A DNA stretch of 60,000 bases from Mesostigma viride (Eukaryota; Streptophyta; Mesostigmatophyceae; Mesostigmatales; Mesostigmataceae). Below are positions 55,382 through 60,000 of this stretch, piece after piece (position 1 is the stretch's first letter; the number at the start of each line of letters is the position of its first letter). The notes beneath the pieces were generated by a model. That model had not been told where the DNA came from. It did not search any database and saw only the letters and a program-made list of their open reading frames with translations. Made by a program: the position numbers and the translations under genes. The stretch covers positions 541,388-601,387 of the forward strand of contig RPFO01000231.1 in assembly GCA_009746045.1 (NCBI GenBank), given 5' to 3'.

Positions 55382-55394
55382 ATTGGTTACGGCT

Positions 55395-55783
55395 AAGACG
55401 CAGTATTGAAAAACTTACGCACATGACACAATTCCGGATGTATGCATGACGACCCCTTGAGCGCTAAACTGCGGTCTTAATTGAAAGGGAGCTTTCTGGA
55501 TCCCATGCAGCGCCCAGCCGGCCCCGGCTGACTCGCCCGTGCTCTCGCTCCGGAGGCTCATCAGCCGCTTGGATTACCCTCTCTTCCAATGATGATCGCC
55601 GGCCGATTAAGCCCAAGAAGCCTTGTTACAAACACATTTATGGCTTGATCGAGTCACTAAGTACCCCGGCAACTGAAGGCGCCTTTCTCCCTCTTTGATT
55701 GGCAACGTCTGACCAGGGGACAATGGACCCAGGTCCTTCAGTACCTAGCACCAGAACGCAGTATCTTTTTGCTCGCGGGGGAT
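55395..55783 (+). pseudogene. ORF1 copy (third), leader end and N-terminal part
   Basis: It continues from the leader with AAGACGCAGTATTGAAAAAC and the start region ATGACGACCCC near 55,447, the counterpart of 3,422 (MTTP). Multiple stops show decay. The copy is cut after CGCGGGGGAT (55,774-55,783) by a composite LINE insertion and resumes at 58,098 with the same decamer. Confidence 0.6.
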
Positions 55784-55861
55784 TAATTAATTAATTAATA
55801 GACACGTGACTGCGTCACGTGAGCATAAGTCCTCAGTGGGAGGGGAACATGGGATGGAATG

Positions 55862-56261
55862 GATTAATTAATTAATTAATTAAAATCATAGCTCCGTTGG
55901 GAGCATATGTAACACATAGCCCTGAGATAGGGGCATCTATGGGTTTGTAATACAATCAGGGCGACAACCTGCAGGTGTAGGATGTACGACTATCACCTGC
56001 TCTGGGTGCACTAGGTGCACCTGCACCTCCATGATGGTTCATGCCTCCTAAACAAGCACAGGCACCCAGGGGGGGCTTGAGGAGAGGGCCTAGAAGGCCT
56101 GCATGACATATGGGGTGGAAGGTATGTGGCTAGGCTATAGCTAGGGTACACATGGCCTCTCAGCAGGGAGTAACTCCCTGCATGGGCAAAGCATGACTCG
56201 AAATTGCTACGGCTATTGCAAGGGCGGGTGTGGGCCCATCACGTAGGCATACATGGCCATG
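55862..56261 (-). mobile_element. Nested insertion 1: truncated type 1 tail element
   Basis: It begins TTAATTAATTAATTAATTAA, then the complement of the type 1 end (AGCTCCGTTGGGAGCATATG), and contains the 3' untranslated region but not ORF1. The flanks GGATGGAATGGA and GGATGGATGG resemble each other. Confidence 0.6.
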
Positions 56262-56408
56262 GATGGATGGTGTAAGCTAGCTAGGTCCGAGTTACAGGGG
56301 TGTCGGCACCGCGGCCCGAATCGCTAGCTAGGAATGCCATACGCGGTCACACGCGGAGCCCCCACAGACTTGGGGGTGGTCTTCTTCATCCCTACTTGTC
56401 ATCTATCC

Positions 56409-57140
56409 TTAATTACTTAATTAATTAATTAATTAGGAACATAACTCCGTTGGGAGTATATGTAGCACATAGCCCTGAGAAGGGGCATATGAGCCTATAA
56501 TACATTCTAAGCTACTTCCTGCAAGGGTGGGAATGTAAACAACACTTGCTCTAGGTGCACCAGGGCACCCGCACCCTCATGGTCTATCACGCTATGCCCG
56601 GGTAAGGGGGGAGCATGCCTGTGAGGGGGAAGATCATCATGGCTATACAAGAGCTATGGCATGGCTTCTCAGCAGGGAGTGACTCCCTGCGCATGGGCAC
56701 AACATTACTAAATAAGGCTAGGCATCGTCTGGAGTGTGGCTCATCATAGGCACACATGTACATGATGAAATAAAGCGCGTGGCTTAGCTGGGATAGGGCC
56801 TCTAGGAGGCGTACATGTACATGGCCACGGTCTATCTATTCTACACTACTACTGCTGTATTCCCCTAAGCTGGGGCGCCTGGAGTCGCTGGGGCCGCGGG
56901 GGTCGCCTGCCAGGGCTTGTGGCCGACGTAGATGGCCGCCCCCTTCCAGTACACCGGCTGCCCCGCCTTGGTCTGCCGGAGCTGGAGGTAGGTCGGCCAT
57001 AGCTCCCGTCGCCGTTGTTGCTGCGCCAGGGTACGTCAGGTCGTCATCAAGGGTGAAGAGAGTCTTCTCGAGCCGCTTGCGGCGTCTGAGAAAAGAAATC
57101 TTGTCCGGAGAAAAGAAATCTTGTTCCTGAGAAAAGAAAT
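56409..57140 (-). mobile_element. Nested insertion 2: ORF1-only element, C-terminal domain and 3' end
   Basis: CTATCCTT flanks it (56,401-56,408 and 57,133-57,140 or adjacent). In the minus sense it has the end of ORF1 (complement of 56,890-57,060, LAQQQRRRELWPTYL-like), the 3' untranslated region and the type 1 tail with TTAATTAATTAA. It is truncated on its 5' side within an unusual GAAAAGAAATCTTGT repeat (57,090-57,130). Confidence 0.7.
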
Positions 57141-57157
57141 CTATCCTTGCGTACCAT

Positions 57158-57904
57158 TAATTAATTAATTAATTATCAACATCACTCCGTTGGGAGTAAA
57201 TGTAGCACATATCCCTGAGAAGGGGCATATGGCTTTTAATACATTCTAGGCTACTTCGATCATGCAAGGGTGGGAATGTAAGCTACCCTTGCTCTAGGTG
57301 CACTGGTCAGGGCACCTGCACCCTCATGGTCTATCACGCTATGCCAGGTGGGGGAAGATCATCATGGCTATACGAGAGCTAGGGCATGGCTTCTCAGCAG
57401 GGAGGGACTCCCTGCATGGGCACTGCATAATTAAATAAAGCTAGGCATCATCTGGAGGGTGGCTCATCATAGGCACACATGTACATGACTAGAAAGGCTA
57501 GGCCTCAGCTGGTATAGTGCCTGTAGTAGGCGGGCATGTACAAGGCCACTGTCTAACTATTCTACACTACTGCTGCTGTATTCCCCTAGGCTGGGGCTGG
57601 AGTTGCTGGGGCCGCGGTGGTCGAGGGGGTCGCGTGCCAGGGCTTGTGGCCGACGTAGATGGCCGCCCCCTTCCAGTACACCGGCTGGCCCGCCTTGGTC
57701 TGCCGGAGCTGGAGGTAGGTCGGCCATAGCTCCCGTCGCCGTTGTTGCTGTGCCAGGGTCAAGTCGTCGTCCACGGTGAAGTGAGTCTTCTCGAGCCGCT
57801 TGCGGCGTCTGAGAAACGAAATCTTTTCCGCTGGGCTCTCAAAGATGAGAAGAAGCGGAGGCGCCCCTGCCTTACCCCGCGCGCGGGGGAGGCGGTGGGC
57901 GGTT
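57158..57904 (-). mobile_element. Nested insertion 3: ORF1-only element, longer copy
   Basis: GCGTACCAT flanks it (57,149-57,157 and 57,905-57,913). The minus frame 57,774-57,586 encodes DDDLTLAQQQRRRELWPTYL, then QPVYWKGAAIYVGHKPW and a Pro/Ala/Thr tail ending in a stop. Then come the 3' untranslated region and the type 1 tail. It is a sister of insertion 2 with a longer 5' side. Confidence 0.75.
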
Positions 57905-58097
57905 GCGTACCATCTGCCTCCATATTACAGACAAACCAGGACGCTGCCCGGGTGTGAGCCCGTCACGTCTAGTGTAGCACATGTCCATGCCGAGTCTATC
58001 ACGAAAAGTCCACGGGTGGCGGCCCTGCCGCGCGCGGCCTGGGGCACGCCAGGTGAGGACATATCGCCCAGGCTGGGCGGGCTTGGTGCCAGCTAGC

Positions 58098-58860
58098 CGC
58101 GGGGGATAACTTCGACTTATAATGGCGACTGGGTCATGGAGGGGCTCTTCACGGCTATGACAGAGACCGGCTTCTAGCGCCTGACTATCAGGACTGTCCA
58201 GCTTCTTTCAGCTCAAAGAACCCGAACTTCTCGCTGCGCTAGCTCCGCGACCCAGCCTCCTGCCCAGCACAGTGCAGACACACCGCAGCCTCCCTCCCTC
58301 TGCAAGGATGACATCTGCCGCGCAGTGCTAGCTCGGAGCAAATGACCTGGCCGCTGGCCGAGAAGCTGACCTCGCTGACCGTGGCGCTCAACACGGTGGA
58401 GGCCAGGGTCTCCAATGCGGAAACCAAGTTCGCGGGTGCCCAAATACCCCAGCTCCAAGTCAAGCTCCAACCCCAGCTCAGGGCGCTGCAGACCGCGGCG
58501 CAGGCTTCTGAGGCACATGCCGCCCGCTACTTTTTCGCCTCTAAACCAGGTGCCGGAGGGCAAGTACAGCCAGCTCGTCAAGGGCCATCACTGCCCAAAC
58601 CGACCTGGCCGCGCAGGTCCCGGAGCAATCGTGGCGCATTTGTCCAGCATCGCTGCCCAGCCCACCCGGCAGCCTCTCACCGCACAGTCTCCTACGCGGA
58701 CCTACTAGTGTCAGCGACCACCTCGACCACGGACGCCATCGCCACGAAGCTGCAGGAGATGGAAGCCCATCGCTGCGCAAAAGAACGCGGACATCGACCG
58801 CGCCCGCCGCCAATGCAGAGTGACGTGCTGCGTCGCTCAGTCCACCAGCCGCCATGCATG
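58098..58860 (+). pseudogene. ORF1 copy (third), coiled-coil and C-terminal part
   Basis: The frame from 58,342 reads MTWPLAEKLTSLTVALNTVE, then ARVSNAETKFAGAQIPQLQ and ALQTAAQASEAHAARY, a heptad-like helical region. Later VSYADLLVSATTSTTDAIAT is followed by KLQEMEAH. It corresponds to 3,920-4,061 and 5,432-5,760 in the first copy and lacks the hAT insertion, so it documents the empty site. The C-terminal RR.LWP domain is not reached. Confidence 0.65.
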
Positions 58861-59806
58861 CAGGGGAGATCGACAGCAACGGATTCTGCATGTTGAGGAT
58901 GAGCAGGAGCAAGCTCCTTACCCAACTGGAAATCAGAAGGTGAAGTAGAGCTGTGTGGGCACCGCCTTTCCCCATTCACGGGATAAGGCAGCACCCTCAC
59001 CAGCCCTGCTTACCTTCAGTTCCTTTAAAAAAATAGCAAGCACATGGCGGATGCGGCAAGGACCGCCAGGCGTGCAGGAATAGTTGTGTCACATTCATCG
59101 TGTGTTGCAAGGCTGTACTCATGTCATCTAGCTGACAGACAATTAATTAACTAACAAATTTACACGTGACGCAGTCACGTGAGCGCAAGTCCTTATTGGG
59201 ATCGGAATGGGATGGAATGGAGGACAGATAAAGCAAACTACAATTATTGTGATGAATGCATTGGCCATCTGTTTGTACGCTCAGTCATGCTGATTAGAGG
59301 TACTCCGTGGCATGCCCATGAATGGCATGTTCACGCACTTCCATATGCTGGATAATGGGGCAGAGCAAAACATCCTTTCCAATTTCCAAAGGAGCAGATG
59401 CATTTGGCATGTTTCCCTAATTACAAATAATCGAATCATACATGCAAACTACACGCAAGACAGTCAGTCAAAATCCTGTTTGGGCAGCTATGTTTCGCAA
59501 TGAGCTCACTCCCCCGCTCCCCTGAATATAAACAATTAGTACCTATCCACATCGTTTCCAGCGGTTTAGACGCTGCAGCCACGTTTCAATATAAACACAA
59601 GCTCTCTTGAGCCGAACTGCACAACCCCCCGCATTCATCAAACAGCAACTACATGCTGAAACTCTGAGAAAGGCAGGGAACCGTTTGAGTCCCTGGTACC
59701 TATGTTTATTGCAAGAACAATGCACAAAGCCATGCATGCCGCCATGTGGGGGCAAGCCCGCGGCCGGCAGTCACGGTCGGGTTCAAGAATGGGGATAAAA
59801 ATAGAT
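58861..59806. other. Intergenic region with a LINE tail fragment
   Basis: At 59,163-59,220 the type 2 tail (ACACGTGACGCAGTCACGTG; GGGATGGAATGGAGG) lies next to TTAATTAACTAAC. The rest shows no gene. The right part should include the 3' untranslated region of the minus-strand gene that follows. Confidence 0.5.
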
Positions 59807-59963
59807 CTAACGGCCGCGTCCGATGTCGCTGACGGCCTCGTTTAGCTCCATGACGATGCGGTCCTTGCGCTTAGCTGGCAGCGGGGCACGGACACCAAAG
59901 CTGGTGTAGTGACCCTGCAGGGCGTTCAGCGCCGAGTAGACCAGGCCAAACGACTTTTTGCCA
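59807..59963 (-). CDS. psb27: Psb27-type photosystem II protein, last exon (partial gene)
   Basis: The minus strand encodes GKKSFGLVYSALNALQGHYT, then SFGVRAPLPAKRKDRIVMEL and NEAVSDIGRGR before a TAG at 59,807-59,809. Psb27 proteins end with a helix YTALNA..GHY.SFG, then APIPKKR..RI..E...A....RGR, so the match is close and in the right place at the C-terminus. Psb27 is a thylakoid-lumen protein that binds CP43 during photosystem II assembly and repair. An acceptor (CTCCCCGTTCCAG in the minus sense, AG at 59,964-59,965) after a C-rich tract marks the exon start one base before the GGC glycine codon. The signal sequence and first helices lie beyond the window, so the plant H1 or H2 type cannot be decided. 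Confidence 0.8.
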
Positions 59964-60000
59964 CTGGAACGGGGAGGCCGGGGGGGAAGAGGCACAGCGC

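Larger units (their letters stand above)
55784..58097 (-). mobile_element. Truncated LINE copy with three nested ORF1-only insertions
   Basis: CGCGGGGGAT flanks the whole block (55,774-55,783 and 58,098-58,107). The host LINE, minus sense, is in four pieces: tail (55,784-55,861), 3' region (about 56,262-56,408), TATCCTTGCGTACCAT (57,141-57,157) and the ORF2 end (57,905-58,097). Between them lie three insertions, each starting on the left with TTAATTAA repeats and the type 1 tail. Confidence 0.75.

Overview
The window is nuclear DNA from a photosynthetic eukaryote, most likely a green alga. Three things support this. A seven-exon gene with GT-AG introns and C-rich acceptor tracts encodes a hybrid histidine kinase of the plant AHK1 type. 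The last exon of a Psb27-type photosystem II protein enters from the right edge. An intron carries an array built on the TTTAGGG-type telomere heptamer. Only these two genes look like host genes; almost everything else is transposon or satellite DNA. I cannot name the species.

Layout. 1-10,000: two elements made of short word arrays (TGTCAA and CTCAG) that share one terminal motif, decayed LINE ORF1 copies, a hAT element, two TTAA-type DNA transposon fragments, a 530-bp MITE and unassigned DNA. 10,110-22,436: the histidine kinase gene. Its exons join in phase into 2,028 codons, and its introns hold several minisatellites, one of which repeats the exon 3 splice donor. 22,437-24,908: a 31-bp minisatellite and a complete 1.74-kb TTAA-flanked transposon. 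25,068-30,462: a higher-order array of four related repeat units separated by (TGCG)n tracts, the longest about 1.14 kb. 30,765-36,060: a full-length but broken LINE on the minus strand (ORF1, APE endonuclease, reverse transcriptase, 3' tail). 36,410-59,230: a deeply nested graveyard.

The nest can be unpicked because most insertions keep target-site duplications and several have an uninterrupted paralogue in the same window. One ORF1-only LINE-like element starts near 40,414 and ends near 53,179. It is split by an LTR retrotransposon (41,685-49,929), itself split by a DNA transposon (48,019-49,776), and also by a TTAA transposon (50,003-51,701) and two truncated retroelements. A second ORF1-only element (37,385-39,101, minus) sits whole inside a LINE reverse transcriptase copy. 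A third ORF1 copy (about 55,390-58,860) is split by a 2.3-kb LINE copy that took three further ORF1-only insertions. ORF1-only elements and the ORF2-bearing LINE both carry (TTAA)n-like tails and similar duplications, which suggests, without proving, that the complete LINE mobilises ORF1-only partners.

The histidine kinase and Psb27 genes appear independent of each other. No CRISPR array, functional tRNA, rRNA, operon or bacterial-type gene cluster was seen. Splice sites, duplications and domain calls were read by eye; no database search was possible.
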